A DNA stretch of 64,000 bases from Nyssa sinensis (GCA_008638375.1 VIRR01000511.1:186001-250000), one strand, 5' to 3'; shown: positions 46,323 to 59,654, numbered from the stretch's first letter. Notes: generated from the letters alone by a model not told the origin. Made by a program: numbers and translations.

Positions 46323-47302
46323 CCTTTGTCTCTCCTTTATCGGGAGGACACCGCCACTACCATCACTATTTTTATGTTTTCCTCTTTTCATTTTCTCTCT
46401 CTACTAATTGTTAGTTTCTCTCCACGTCACAGAAACAAAGAAAGTCACACAAAAAAACAAACAAAGAGACATGCACGAGGAGATTTGAAATTTTTTTACT
46501 TAATTTACGTGAACTTCTTTTTTATTTAATATGATACACGACGCTTTTAATATATTTTTAAAATTTATGTTATTTTAAAAACATCGTGTGTCATATTAAT
46601 AACGATTTGAAATTATTTATCACTGATTTAAAAATTATTTAAAAATTTTTGTTAATTTAAAATCACATTTTAAAAGTAGAATTTCAAAAAATTACATAAA
46701 TTTATTAAATAAGTGAAAAATTGCATGGATGAAATTAAATTAAACCTAAACAACGTTGATTTGATAAAAAATTCAGGAATTTGGGTTGCAATCGTTGTGA
46801 TCCTCTCGATTACGCTAGCAACAAGTCTAGTCAATTATAAGGAAACCATGGCACTGATGATCATATAATAAATTCCTATACTTAAATTATTATTATTATT
46901 TTTTTATGAATATTAAGAATCGATGTAGAGAAATTTGAATTTAAAATACTTGAATTTTATTTTCAACATTTTTACCGTTCAACTATACTTATGAATAGTT
47001 ATACTTAAATTATCTTAATAACATTAATAACAACAAGAACTCTTCCAACATTCAAACATAATAAGATGATATATAATAAATTATGACCATAATTTCAGAC
47101 ATATTAGGAAAGCTATAAAGGTAGAGTGCCCGTCAATATAATACTCAAATTGTTAATAAATACATTGCTGAGTACATGACTAGCATCTAACATGATGAAT
47201 TGACTAGCATTGACTCCTATATTCACCAATACTAAACATTGCATTGACCAGCACCTCACCTAATAACTTGTAGTTAGGGGAAGAAAACATATGTGATAAT
47301 TA

Positions 47303-47348
<46 letters not shown>

Positions 47349-48087
47349 TTTGGGGGTTTAAATTTTGTAATCTAGTTGATAGATTTAGAGCATCGCCATT
47401 GTATTTGTTAATCCACATGTTAGGACATCTCTGATAAAAATGTTAATTACATGCTTGTGTCAAATGTTTGTAATATACAAAGTTAAATTTGTCTCGTATT
47501 GGTTAAATTTGTCAAATTATATTAAAAGACAAAACTCATCCAAGATTGTGAGAGATGGATTTATCCATGAGTTGATCATTCAATCCTTTAGTTGTATTGA
47601 TCCCAGCAAACCAAGATTATACTTTTACCTTATCTCACTATTATTTTAACCCTTTACCAAGCTTCAATAAGTTGTACCATGATTGAGTTTATCCAAAATT
47701 ATTTCTTGAACCTACTTTGACATAAAAAAATCTCAATCTTTTAAAACCATTTTAACAAGATAAAAACATTTTGATAAGCTATTTAAGAAAAAAAATTCAC
47801 ATTTTGAAAAGTTACTTTAAGAAAAAAGTGCAACTTTTTTTATTTGAGCCATGTAAGAGGCATATTGTAATCGTGATCGGCTCTATATAATTAAAAGTGT
47901 AAAGCGATAAAGTAATAGCTTCAAGTGATGTCTTTTTTAATGAAGTAAGGTTAAATGCACTCCTCTTTTATATTCATGCACTCCAACTAATTATGTATAA
48001 ATTGGAGTGCACGAGGTTATAATGTGTACAATTAGAGTGTATTTAGTTTCACCTTTTTTTAATGTTAATGTAATTTTTTATTTTGTT

Positions 48088-48121
<34 letters not shown>

Positions 48122-48489
48122 TTTTTATAATATAAAATTTAATTGTTTTCTAACAAAATAGAAGTATATAATGAATAAAACTCTAATAATAAAGTATCTA
48201 CATAATTTTTTTTTATTTAAATATATAACAATTGAAGATTAGAATACAATCCGAACAAAACTCTATTCATAAAATTAAATTTTTTTCAGTGGTTGGGGAT
48301 TTTTTTTGTTGAGTTAGATTTTTATTAATTTTAGATTTCTAATTTGATTATACTATAAATTCATAAAATTTGAGACTTTTGTAAATTTAAATTTTTATTA
48401 ACCTTAGACTTTTATTAATTTTATACTTCTAATTTAATATTATATTATATATACATAAAATTTGAGGTCTTCTCTTTAAGTAGAGCATA
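46323..48489. other. AT-rich intergenic sequence
   Basis: Contains a GA microsatellite at 47308-47344 and a TA microsatellite at 48093-48120. No coding exon or mobile-element end is recognised. Confidence 0.4.
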
Positions 48490-49150
48490 AAGCGATTGTT
48501 AGAGGGTAGAAATAATTTGATTGGTACATAAGATGTCACAAGTCTTACTACTAACAACCTTGACTTAAACTTTTGAGTGGGCTCTTCAGGTTGTTGGGAC
48601 AGTGAGCTTGAGGCGTTACATTTGTGGTATCAGAGCCGGCTCTTAGAGGGTAGAGTTCCCTAGAATGTCCATTTAATGGATAGCTAAGAGAGATCGAGAT
48701 CCACCCCCACGAGAATGTGCAGTCCTAAAGGATAGAGAATGTGATTGGTATATAAGACACCACAAGCCTTATTACTAACAACTTAGGCTTAAATTTTTGA
48801 ACTATAATGTTATGGGTTCTTCAAGTTGTTAGGACAGTAGACTTAGAGCATTACATTTATAGTAACTGAGAGATTGAGTTTCATCCCACGAGGACGAGTG
48901 ATCCTAAGGTGGGGAGAATGTGATACTCTTGTCTCACATGCTAGAAGATATTGAGATCCATCCCACGAAGACGTGTGGTCTTAAAATAGGGATAATTTGA
49001 TACTCTTATCTCATATTGATTTGAATGACAATAATGTGATTAGTATATAAGACACTACAAGTCTTACTGACTAATAATTTAATCTTAAACCTTTGAATCA
49101 TAATGTTATAAGTTCAAATTGTTGGGACTACAGACTTTAAAGACATTACA
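48490..49150 (+). mobile_element. TRIM-like tandem array with tRNA-Met primer site
   Basis: LTR-like units end in GCGTTACA/GCATTACA/ACATTACA at 48620, 48855 and 49150, and begin TGTGATACTC or TGTGATTGGTATATAAG (48740, 48919, 48996). After the first unit comes a primer-binding site TGGTATCAGAGC (48625-48636), the complement of initiator tRNA-Met 3' end. Short interiors containing CATCCCACGA and CCTAAGGTGGGGAGAA separate the units. No coding capacity. Target duplication not determined. Confidence 0.75.
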
Positions 49151-50678
49151 CATATAATCATTACTATCATGTTGACAAGAAATAACAATGTTATAACTTA
49201 AGTCAAATATGGCACGTGATTTACCATTACTGAAATATATTATAAATTAACACACATGATTGCTATAGAAGATTCATTTTTTTTACAAAAGAATATTTTT
49301 TTTATAAATTTGACCGTTGAGATAAAGCTTAAAACTCTAGTCAAACTTCCCAATGCTCCAAACTCAACATTCTTCCATTCCTAAAATCTTCGCAATCATT
49401 GACATCAATTCTCCACCACTCAATTCAACAAAGAATACAACTCCCAACCGCCCCAAATGGCCACCAGAGACTTTCATTTGAACAAAGTACTTGTCATACG
49501 CTTTAATGTTCTTTAAAATGTGAAGAATCCTCCATCATAACCAGTATTTTTGTGAAAGTAGTTAGCTAGATGAGTACAAGTCTCCGAAAAGTAATCTCTC
49601 TATATATATATCTATGATTTTCTTCACAATCATGTTTAATATATCATCTCCCAGCCGATTGTAAGAGTATTTTTATTTGCGGTGGTACCAAATTCGTCAT
49701 TTTTTACACTTATTTTTTATATCATTGAAAAACTGTCTCTTTATCCCTATCAAATGAGCTTTCGTAGAATAAATCAAAATACTTGAAGATACAGAAGCAT
49801 TAGACTTGATCATAAGAATAGATTGTGATGTCAATAGATGTTTTTAGGAAGAAGAAAATAACGGATTCTATAGGTTTATGAATATAGTCGTTGACATGGT
49901 CTAGTAGTAATAACAATAATCATTAAAAACTATTTTATTTAGTCGTTCGAACATATTGTACGGACCCATTCTAGTAAGTCTCTTAATTGTAATTGAAAAA
50001 ACACATAATCATGTGATATATCGGATCCATGAAAAAATATCTCTCTTAACTTATATATTACAATTTATTGTGATTAGCTTTACCTGGCATCAAATTCACG
50101 TTTGGTTGCTGACATGATGTCCTTAGTGGGTCATTGCAAGAAAATAAAATGAAGATGGATTGAATTTGTGTTTTCCTATTTCCATCTTCAAATTTAAAGT
50201 TTTGAAGGTGGGTTTGAGATTCTCTCAAGAGTTTGAATAATGGGTAAAGAGAGAAAGTAATAAACAAAGTGGAAGTCATAAAAAAGACATTGTGGGTGAT
50301 TGGATTTGTGAGACAATAGAGAGAGATCAAAAATAAAAAATAAAAATAGTATTGGTGGTTGATTTTTTTTTTCTTTTCATAAATGACAATTAAATTAATA
50401 TTTTTTAAATATAATGATGTGGGAAGAGAAAATTAAACTCACACAAATTGTTAGAAAGTAAATACTTGCATTACTTGAATGGAACCTCGGTCTTACAATT
50501 GATTTAATGTTGAGGTCACTCCTAAAGTTAGAGTTTCAATTCATAGAAATAATGTTTAGAAAAAAAAAGACTGAAAAAAAAGTTTAGAGACAAATGATCG
50601 ATATATATGAGTCAACATTAGTTTTTTTTTTTTTTTTTTTTATCTTTTTCTTTTTTTACTATCCTTTATCAGAGTATG
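49151..50678. other. AT-rich intergenic sequence
   Basis: Nothing recognised. The 90-codon minus-strand ORF near 50058-50330 has no family resemblance that I can see. Confidence 0.35.
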
Positions 50679-50686
50679 ATTGAAAG

Positions 50687-51284
50687 TAGGGGTGCAAACG
50701 AACAGAGCCGTTCATGAACAGCTCGAACTCGGCTCGATTATGACTCGTTCAAACTCGGTTCAATTAATACACGAGCCGAGCTCGAGCTCAGAATAGGGCT
50801 CGTTTATTAAACGAGCCGAGCCGAGCCAAAAGGAGGCTCGACTCGTCAGGCTCGTGAACAGGTTCGTATAAGCTCGGATATAGGCTCGGCTCGTGACTCG
50901 TTTATGTATTTAAGTATAAATATGGATTTTTCTGCTAGGGTTTTGTAGAATCACAAACACTGAAACAAGTGAAACAACTCATTCATTCTTGAGAGCGGCT
51001 GAGCGGGGTAACCCTCAACCTCAAGTCCCAACACAGGATTCTCTGTGACGACTAAGCTCTGTGACGACGGTAGCGGTGACTGGAGTGAGTTTCACTGTGG
51101 CTTGAGTTATTTTCTTGGATCTTTGGATATTGGACGGTAGGATCTGGTTCTGGTCGATTTATTTTTTTATACATGTAATAATCATAGCTTTGGTATTGAT
51201 TTGTGCAAGGATTCTAATTTTATCAGAGTTATTATTATATATGTGCTTGACAGTGTTTGTGTATATATATATATACACACACAC

Positions 51285-51331
<47 letters not shown>

Positions 51332-53553
51332 TTTTAGTTTTCATTCCTTTTGTTTAGCTCCCTGATCTGTTACCCTTATAGATATGGTGTGGAACTAGTT
51401 TAGATAATTTGTCTCAATACAAAAATTGAGATATATAAGAGTCATATATATAGACCAAATCTCACCTACATGTTTGTTTTCTCCGTAGATTTTGTCAATT
51501 GTATTCTGTGTGTCCAGCTTATGGATGTGTTTTCAAAGAAGTTCTTTTTCAGTTTTTTGATGTAATTCCTGTGTATACTGCTGTATCTAATTTTGATGTA
51601 CAAAGAAACTCAAATTCTAATATGGAGTCTCTCTCTCTGGCATTTCATTTCATATGGGTCCCAAACCACGTCTTGAAGTCGTCTAATAACAGGCTGTGAG
51701 TATTCAACAAAGATGGCGTTCTCATCTCATTTTGACTAGTTTTTTTTTTTATGACCTCAAATAGTGGCAATCTTAATTATATGCATATATTAGCATAAAA
51801 AAATCATAACAATGATGATTTACAAAGTTAGATGCAGGCACCTCTTCTCCCCCAATAATCGAACAGGGCATTGATTCCCAACTTTTTAAACCAAAACTCA
51901 ATATATACATATATCAATACATATGCATATATACAAGTATAACTGTATATTTTATGATTAATATATGGTTTATGTTATTTGCTTGGTGATATTTAAACAC
52001 TCGATAACTTAATTCAAATAAGATTTTTTTTTGTAGTTAATTAAAATCACACTTTTTTACAATTCATTCAAACAAGTAGTGAATAATGGTTGAGATATGA
52101 CAAAGATTGTGAGATGGAACACTATTAAATATCGAAAAATTGAAAATATAACAGAATATTAAGTCTACAAAGATGTAGAAACATGACTCAAACAATTGTC
52201 TTTTTTTTTGGGATCCTGAAAATGACCAACAAAACCTGGTTGATCCATTTGAAAAGTATCTTAATAACTCAGACCTATGTAAAGTATGAAAAGTAGTCTT
52301 CTTTTTTTTTTTTTTTTAAAGTTGTGTAACAGTTTTGTTTTTTTTTTTGGTAAGCAAGTTGTGTAACAGTTTATGTACCAGACACCTTATCAAGAATGTC
52401 TTTATTTTTATTTTTATTTTTGGAAGCAGGTACTGTGCTGGTCATGTTGTTTGCTTAAGTCTATGAATTTGGGTAAGGAAACAATATCCCTGTGTTTGAC
52501 CAGATTCTGTTCATTTCTTTTGCTGGAGACTTAGTCATGAATTTTTCATGATCAGTTGCTTATATGACCTCTTTTGTGAATTTTTGTGTTTGATTTACAT
52601 AGGGGGATTTGACACTGCACATGTTGCAGCTAGGTAAAAAATTGTATAGGCTGATTTTGTTTTTTTTTTAAAAAAGTAATTAATAGGATTAATTGAAATG
52701 GTAGCATACCTAGTATTCATTGGTTAGCATTCATTTTCTTGTCTACAGATATATATACCTCGGCCTGTTTGACAGTGAAGAAGAAGCCACAAGGTCCTGA
52801 TGATAATAAATTCAGTTGTCTCTGGATGTCTTAACTTCTGTCCTTCCAACATTTTAAGATTCCAACTGACTTGATGCATGTTTTATAAAAATCAGGGCTT
52901 ATGACAAGGCTGCTATCAAATGTAGTGGAAGTGAAGTAATCACCAACTTTGAGGCAAGCACTTATGAAGGAGAGTTAGGTTCTGAGGCTAATAATGAAGG
53001 TATGTTCGTCTATGATTTTGTTTATCTGAACTCTATTAAAAATCTCCAGCATTTCCTGGTTTTGTCTACAACTCATATCCCCCCTCTTCTATCTATTCTT
53101 TTTCCTTTAATTTTTGTTTCTTCCTTTCAGATTTTCACTTGTTCTATGTTCTATTTTCTGTTTTGTTGTGCTTAATATGGGACAAAATTGAGGGAAGTAG
53201 CACACGCACGAAAGTCAAGAGTGTATTTATTATATACATGGCTTTCAAATTGAAATACCTGCTGGTATTCTTTTGTGTTTTTTATATTTTCCTCTAATTT
53301 TGCTGACTCTTAACAGTTCTAATGAGTTTAAGCAACTACCATGTCTGTATATTTTGCTTCTACTGAGTATTGCTTTCACTATTGCAGATATGATGGACGT
53401 GAAGACAGTCTATGGCTTCATTGTGTTCGATACACAGGCCCTGATTGGATTTATGAATGCCCATATCCAGATTGGGCATTGCTTAACTAATTGTTCTTTA
53501 TGCATTTTATTTTCTTGAGAAAATTGTAATATATTTTTTGAGAAAAGTGTATT

Positions 53554-53591
<38 letters not shown>

Positions 53592-54336
53592 CCCCTCCCC
53601 TAAATTGTGTAACGAGCAAAGTGTGGAAACACAGCTTCCCCAACAACTGGAGTACCATGAAGAACACGGCACTTGAATACCATGAAGAACTTCGTGTTCC
53701 AGAAAAGCTCACTTGAAGTGTGGGAAAGCAGCACAAAGTATATAATATATATTGGCTTCCCCAACAAGAAAGAACACAAGTGCTTTTCTTGTGTCTGTTT
53801 TATTTGACTCTTCCTACAATGGATTGATATTCGTATGACAAGTTGGGTTAACAGCCTGTAGTCATAAACAGGATGGGGGTGTTTTATTTTCTTTAAAATA
53901 TTTGGGAGTTCCATTGTTCCTGCTGCACATTTTGTGTAAGTAATTCATGTATGAATCATTTTCTCACCCTTAGTTTAGATGAAGTTATTGCTTTTTAATA
54001 TCTTAATAACATTTGGAGAGGCTAAAGGTTGCACCATTTATTGTGTATCATAGAAGAAGAAACTCTGGCACTCCTGCTAAGACACTATCAATATTCTTCA
54101 ATTGAGGACACAAAAAAAAAATTGAGTAACTCGAGCTCGAGCTCGAATGAGACTTGTTTATTTTTTCGAGCCGAGTCGAGCTCGAGCTCGAGCTTGACAA
54201 GCCATTCACGAGCCGAGTTCGATCAAGAATTTGAGCTCGAGTCGAGTTTCGAGCCGAATCGAGCCAGACTCGATTTTTTCGCGAGTCGAGTCCAAACATC
54301 AAATACTCGACTCGACTCGGCTCGTTTGCACCCCTA
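50687..54336. mobile_element. hAT-type element carrying AP2-like exons
   Basis: The 3650-bp element has perfect 15-bp terminal inverted repeats (TAGGGGTGCAAACGA) and an 8-bp target duplication ATTGAAAG (50679-50686 and 54337-54344), the signature of the hAT superfamily. Subterminal zones (50700-50900 and 54125-54320) are rich in GAGCTCG and CTCGACTCG words. No transposase is seen. The interior carries spliced-looking exons of an APETALA2-type gene and other unassigned sequence, so it fits a gene-capturing (Pack-hAT) element. GA/CT microsatellites lie at about 51287-51328 and 53551-53590. Confidence 0.85.
52603..53000 (+). pseudogene. AP2/TOE-type transcription factor exons, captured and shuffled
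   Basis: Three exon-like blocks keep splice sites. About 52603-52633 gives GGFDTAHVAAR between AG and GT, the small exon of the first AP2 domain. About 52750-52794 gives YIYLGLFDSEEEATR|GT, from the second AP2 domain. About 52896-52999 gives [20 protein letters not shown] and [17 protein letters not shown], the rest of the second domain and linker. In real APETALA2/TOE genes the first-domain remainder and the KYRGVT part lie between the first two blocks; here they are missing. The fragment therefore cannot encode a working AP2 protein. A further open block at 53388-53516 (GPDWIYECPYPDW) is unidentified. Confidence 0.8.
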
Positions 54337-54344
54337 ATTGAAAG

Positions 54345-54949
54345 ACAGCCTCCTTCTGTTTGCTTCTCACAACTTTGGAAACCTATCACTGTTTATTAGA
54401 GTAGCACTGAAGTAGAAATTTTAGACACATGCATTGACCCCACAATGCAAGCCCCGATTTAATCACAGAGGATAACGTAATAAAAATTTGAACTCATATC
54501 AAATACTGATACTTATTACGTTAAGTATTTGAAATCCTATCCAACCAACAACTGTCGCACTACTTGCGAGTGTTAGATTTTTTTAATCAAGTTGTGTCTA
54601 GACTATATATCGAAGCCTCTTATAATGCACTCCTCATTTTCCTTGTTTTCTTTATTTATTTTCTATTCAAATTTTTTTATGTTTGTTAACGAAATTTATT
54701 AGACAAAAAAAAGTGAGAATTTCAAAATATATTTACAAAATGAATGAATAAGAAAATTATAAAAATGTATTGGTTGGTATCATATATATGTTTCTAGTGC
54801 AGTGACATATATAACCTACAAAACATTATAAATATTAATCCAATTCAATTCAAAGTCCATATTATTTGGAATTAAGATACATAAATTTATCCTTCTTGTT
54901 AGCAGTATAATAAGATTATTTATATATTATTGTGATATTAGTGTTAATA

Positions 54950-54988
<39 letters not shown>

Positions 54989-55960
54989 GTGGCTTATCCT
55001 AATTTTAGTATCACAATAATAATTATTATTATGTGACAACTAATCCTAATCCTAGTAATACAATAATATATTGATAACCCTATTATACTTCTAACATTTG
55101 TAATAAACTCTTTATAAAATTATATTATTAATTAAATCAAAGATAATATAAAACATTACATCCATATGGATTTTTTTAATTATTAGTAACGAAAATAAAT
55201 TATTTAATTTCATCCTTTTCCATTAGTTGCCATGTCAACACGTATCCGATTATCTAATAAATAATAATAATAATAAGAGATCTAAAAATGATTAGTTAAC
55301 GAAAATATAGATCAATATTAATGAAAAGATTTCTCATAGGTATATGATTTTCAACATAAAACTTATACACACACACACATATATATATTCAAGGATAATA
55401 TTTTTTCAAAAAAAAATGTATTATATTTAATTTAAGTTGTATGAAATATCTAAATATTCCTTTGTATTATAAAAGTTAATGTTACTAATATATGTGTGTG
55501 TGTGTGTGTGTATTATACATATACATTTTGTTATTATAACATTTAATACTATAAAGAATTTTTAAAATATATTAATTATGAAATAATGAATTATTACTTA
55601 TTTACCATGAAACAAAGCAGATTTGTTTTCTTAAAAAATTGCTAATTAATAAAAAAAATATTAAATTATCGAATATTAATTATTAAAAGTCAAAATGTAG
55701 TTGAGTATTTTTTTAATAAAAGTAAATATGAATATTGTTGGGTTGTAAAATAAATGACATTATTCAAATTTGATTTATAATCGATTCAAATAAAAGTTCG
55801 TTTGTAAGATAAATAAGATAAATTTAAAAATATTTTAAAACTTGTTAAGTTGTTGAACTCACGAACTAATTCAAATACAAATTTATTTAATATTGGCTCA
55901 AAAAAATAAATTAATTAAGTTGAAATACAATTTGATAATTGTTTAATTTAATTTGACGAT
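54345..55960. other. AT-rich intergenic sequence with microsatellites
   Basis: TG/TA microsatellites lie at 54950-54988 and 55490-55512. No coding or element signature is found. Confidence 0.4.
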
Positions 55961-56379
55961 TTAGAGCAACTCCAAAAGGAGTTTGCATTTTGGGGTACCA
56001 AATCACCTATTTACAATCTTGATCAGTGTTTTGGCACCCCTGAATTATAAATTTGCTCCAATGGCAAGTGCTAAAATTGGGTGCCATTTTAATATTTTAA
56101 TATTTTTTATTAAAAAATATAATTAAACTTAACGGTCATATTTGAATGGGTATAGTTTTCATAACAATCGCAATTTAACGGATATATTTTTATAGTCAAA
56201 ATTTCAAATTTGTCCGCCGAAATTCAAATTTCAAAATTCAACCGTTGAAATTCAAATTTGAAAATTTAACCTCCAAAATAAAAATTCAAAAAAGTAATAT
56301 TCGTCTATAAATATGATCATTCTCAACTGCAGTCAGATCTTATCGAGCATTAATAGGAACGACATGGCGAAGAATAATT

Positions 56380-56700
56380 TTCTCAATTTTAATTTCAAGT
56401 TGTATTTTCAATTCCAATTTCAATTTCAAGTTGTATTTTCATTTTCAATTTCAATTTCAAGTTGTATTTTCAATTTCAATATCCAGTTCAAGTTGTATTT
56501 TCAATTTCAAAAGTACTTTCATAGCAATCAAACTTAATACATAGTTTTTTATAAATAATAGCAACATAATAAATAATGACTAAAAGTTTAAAAATAATAG
56601 CAACATAATAAATAATGACTAAAAGTTTAAAAATAATAGCAACATAATAAATAATGACTAAAAATTTAAAAATAATAGCAACATAATAAATATTGACTAA
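56380..56700. repeat. Two adjacent tandem repeats in the Harbinger element
   Basis: At 56380-56515 a unit of about 30 bp built on TTTCAAGTTGTATTTTCA repeats. At about 56552-56705 a 39-bp unit containing AATAGCAACATAATAAAT repeats four times. They occupy the place between the ORFs, like the 36-bp repeat of the other Harbinger copy. Confidence 0.85.
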
Positions 56701-56858
56701 AAATTAAAACCCCGCTTTTTCATAATCTCCATCTTCAAGTTATTCTAATATGTTGCAGAAATTAGGTCCATGCCAGTAGTGTCAGTTTCCATGATTTTCA
56801 TTTCATTATGCATTTCTTCAATTTCTAACTGTTTACGATGTTGCTCCAATGCTATCTC

Positions 56859-57738
56859 CTATTGAGCATACATTTTGTCGTGACGCTCAACTTTTTGTCG
56901 TTCCATTTCCATTCTTTGATTCCAGTGGTGATGATCTAGTGATGCTTTAGCCTCAGTTTGCTTCTCTTTGTTTTTAAGTTGTTTCTTCAAAACTTTTCTG
57001 CCCAATGGCTTATCGAGGTTGGGAGTGGATGAGGATTCAGTGTTATCCCCTAAATATGGAGTTGAATGGCAAGATTCAACATGATTTGATTCAGCAGGAC
57101 TACCAGTTGAATGAGTTTTTGCTCTCTTATTGCTGGTGAGATTATCAGTCCATTTTCGCTCCATTTTTAATATATTCCAACAATGCTCGTATTGAAATGG
57201 TTTTCCAATGATCTTAGCAAACATTTCTTTTGCTTCATCAACCTGAAAAACATAAGAAATCATTCAGTTAATAGTTTAAATATCAAATTATAGTAGTGTC
57301 TATCTAAAAAAGCTCAATCATTACATTATTTTGCTCGGTGTGTCCACTTTGTCGCAGTCTTTCAATTTGACTATAAAAACTGACAAATTTGCTGCATTTT
57401 GCATTTATATCAGTCCAACGACTTTTAATAAAAGCTTGCGAACGCTCTTCTTGATTACCTCCACGAAGTTCTACAAATTTCAATATTCTATGCCAGAAAG
57501 CACCACCTTGTTGTTCATTCCCAATAATTGCATCTTTACTCGTGTTAAGTCACGCAGACACAATTAATTTATCTTCTTCTTGAGAGAAGTTCTTTGTCCT
57601 TTTCGATTTTCTCACTCTTGGAGCAGCTTCAATTTGTATTGGCGCCAATGTTGCGTGATTCGTCTGCATAGCATCATCATATAAATCAGTGTTGTTCATA
57701 AGCAAATCAGTGAAAGAACCGTCAAATTGCGAATCCAT
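56859..57738 (-). pseudogene. PIF/Harbinger ORF1, Myb/SANT and NAM-associated-like protein
   Basis: From ATG at 57738: MDSQFDGSFTDLLMNNTDLY, then a basic stretch and NFSQEEDKLIVSAWLNTSKD, the SANT/Myb-like motif with spaced tryptophans (AWLN, FWHRI, SRWTDIN). A second block reads QVDEAKEMFAKIIGKPFQYE and HCWNILKMERKWTDNL, followed by DKPLGRKVLKKQLKNKEKQT and a coiled-coil-like C-terminus ending MYAQ. An in-frame stop near 57548 or an intron around 57264-57330 separates parts. ORF1 proteins bind element ends together with the transposase, which is absent here. Confidence 0.75.
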
Positions 57739-58742
57739 CTACAAAAAAAAAAATTGTAATCAATTTAAATTCACCCTAAATTAACAAAAATATATAAATA
57801 AATAAGTAAACTAAAATTAAAACATTCAATTGAAATTACAAAATTAATTTAATTAAAAAATTAATTTAAATTCTAAATAACAATTAACTAAAATAGAAAA
57901 AAAATTCTTCATGCAATTAAAATTAGCTAAATAAATCAATTCACCCTAAATTAACAAAAATAAATAAATAAATAAACTAAAATTAAAACATTCAATTTAA
58001 ATTATAGAAACAAAATTAATTTACAAATTAATTTAAATTCTAAATAATAATTAACTAAAATAGAAAAAACTCTTCAATTATAAAAATTAGCTAAATAAAT
58101 AAATTCACCTTAAATTAACAAAAATATATACATAAATAAATAAGCTAAAATTAAAACATTTAATTTAAATTACACAAATTAAATTAATTTAAAATTTCAA
58201 TTTAAAATCTAAAACAATTAACTAATATAAATCAATTATATATATATATATATATAAATAAACAGGGAACGACACATATAGGCCAAACAGGGGCCAAACA
58301 GGGAACGACACTGTATTCCCTTCCCCCCTGCGCCGATCCATTCTTCCCAAGCAAAAACCCTCTGCGCCTCTTCCTCCTTCCCCTTCCTCTCTGCGCCTCT
58401 TTCCCCTTTCCCTCCCGTTGTGCCTCCTTGTTCAGATCTGTCATCACCAACCATAAGATGTGAAGAAAAATCAGGAGCAGGGAGCAGGAAACTTACAATT
58501 TTCACGGCAAGCGATTTTTCAACCTTTGGTAAGTTTTCTCTTTCAAAATTTCTGAAAATTTCTCTGTATTTTATAAAATTTTTTTAGTTGAATAGAGTCA
58601 TTGAGGGAACAGTAAATTTTGAAAATGGCAGAACGGCTCTATGCAACCTCTCCCTTTCTCTTTTTAGAGTTTGAAAAATTACCACCTCAAGAGCTTTATT
58701 GTCATTTTTCAACCCTTAATGCCACTCCCGTTGGATTGAAAA

Positions 58743-59654
58743 ATTTTAAATTTGGAATGGCATTTCGATAGTTACCGACAGTTAAAGATTTCTCCGCCGA
58801 TGCAACTCTCCCTTTTAGTTCCTCTTAGCTCGTGTAAAGTACTCTATCTGGATTGGAATTATGTAAATCTAAATGTTTCCAGGGGTAAATCAGTACAAAA
58901 TGAAAAAAAAATGATAACGTGGTGGAACGGGAAAAAGGGAAAAGCCGCCCCGTCGACTCAGTTAAAGCTAAAAGCAGTTCAGAATATAAGGGAAAGTCGT
59001 TCTTCGTATCTCTAGTCCCTTTCCTCCGCTGTCATTTCGATAACTCCCTTGGCCTCGTTCTCTCTCTCTCTCTGCTCTTCTACTTCTGCAAAAGGGTATC
59101 CACAAAATTTACTACTGTGCATTGAATGCGGGGGCCTCATGTAGTTCGCTTTGCTTTTCATTCCTTCCCCGGTATGATCTCTTTCTCTATCCAGTACAAA
59201 CACACGCACGCTCTCTCTCTCTCTCTCTCACTCTCACTGAAAACAACGTTTCGATGTTACCGTCGGCTTTTCACCATTTGCATTTCTAGAGTTTACTTGT
59301 TTCGTACTCATTCAATAGACATTACACGCAAGTGTTGTAGCATTATAAATGTGCAAAGCCAGAAATATGAACTCTGTGATTTGATACTATTATATATTCT
59401 AATTCTCTCGCATTTGATCTCCTGAAGTTTCGAAGACTTTGAAACATGTTTTCGGATCTGATATGCTTTGTTGATGCTTCGAGATTTAACGAACTCTATC
59501 ATTTTGCTGTCATTTTGATTATAATCTATGTGAAACTATGAAATTTCTATTTTCATTGAATATCTGAAGTTGAATCACCTGATTAGGTTTTCTTATTGAG
59601 GCGATTCGTTGTTCGGTCAATGTCTCAGGGTTTTGAGGTGGTTTTGGGGGTGAA
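58743..59654 (+). promoter_or_regulatory. Promoter and 5' leader region of the SOSEKI gene
   Basis: CT microsatellites at 59060-59075 and 59212-59230 are typical of plant core promoters and leaders. No TATA box can be placed with confidence. The rest is unremarkable. Confidence 0.4.

Larger units (their letters stand above)
55964..58742. mobile_element. PIF/Harbinger element keeping only ORF1
   Basis: The left end GAGCAACTCCAAAAGGAG follows TTA (55961-55963) and resembles the end of the element at 26190. The right end, near 58720-58742 (GCCACTCCCGTTGGATTG), is a diverged inverted match, so that boundary is approximate. A plus-strand promoter-like TCTATAAATATG at about 56303 and a start-like ATGGCG at 56363 mark where a transposase should begin. 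That region is instead filled with tandem repeats. ORF1 is retained on the minus strand. Confidence 0.6.

Noticed and set aside
50058..50330. 90-codon minus-strand ORF
   Set aside because: AT-rich intergenic sequence, no motif, no conserved composition.
51115..51357. Arg-Glu repeat ORF in the hAT element
   Set aside because: GA microsatellite translation.
51499..51699. 66-codon ORF in the hAT element
   Set aside because: Could be a third captured fragment, but I see no recognisable domain or splice pattern strong enough to call it.
58232..58505. Gly/Glu/Arg-rich minus-strand ORFs
   Set aside because: Lies upstream of the Harbinger ORF1 start and is probably its leader; composition-driven.
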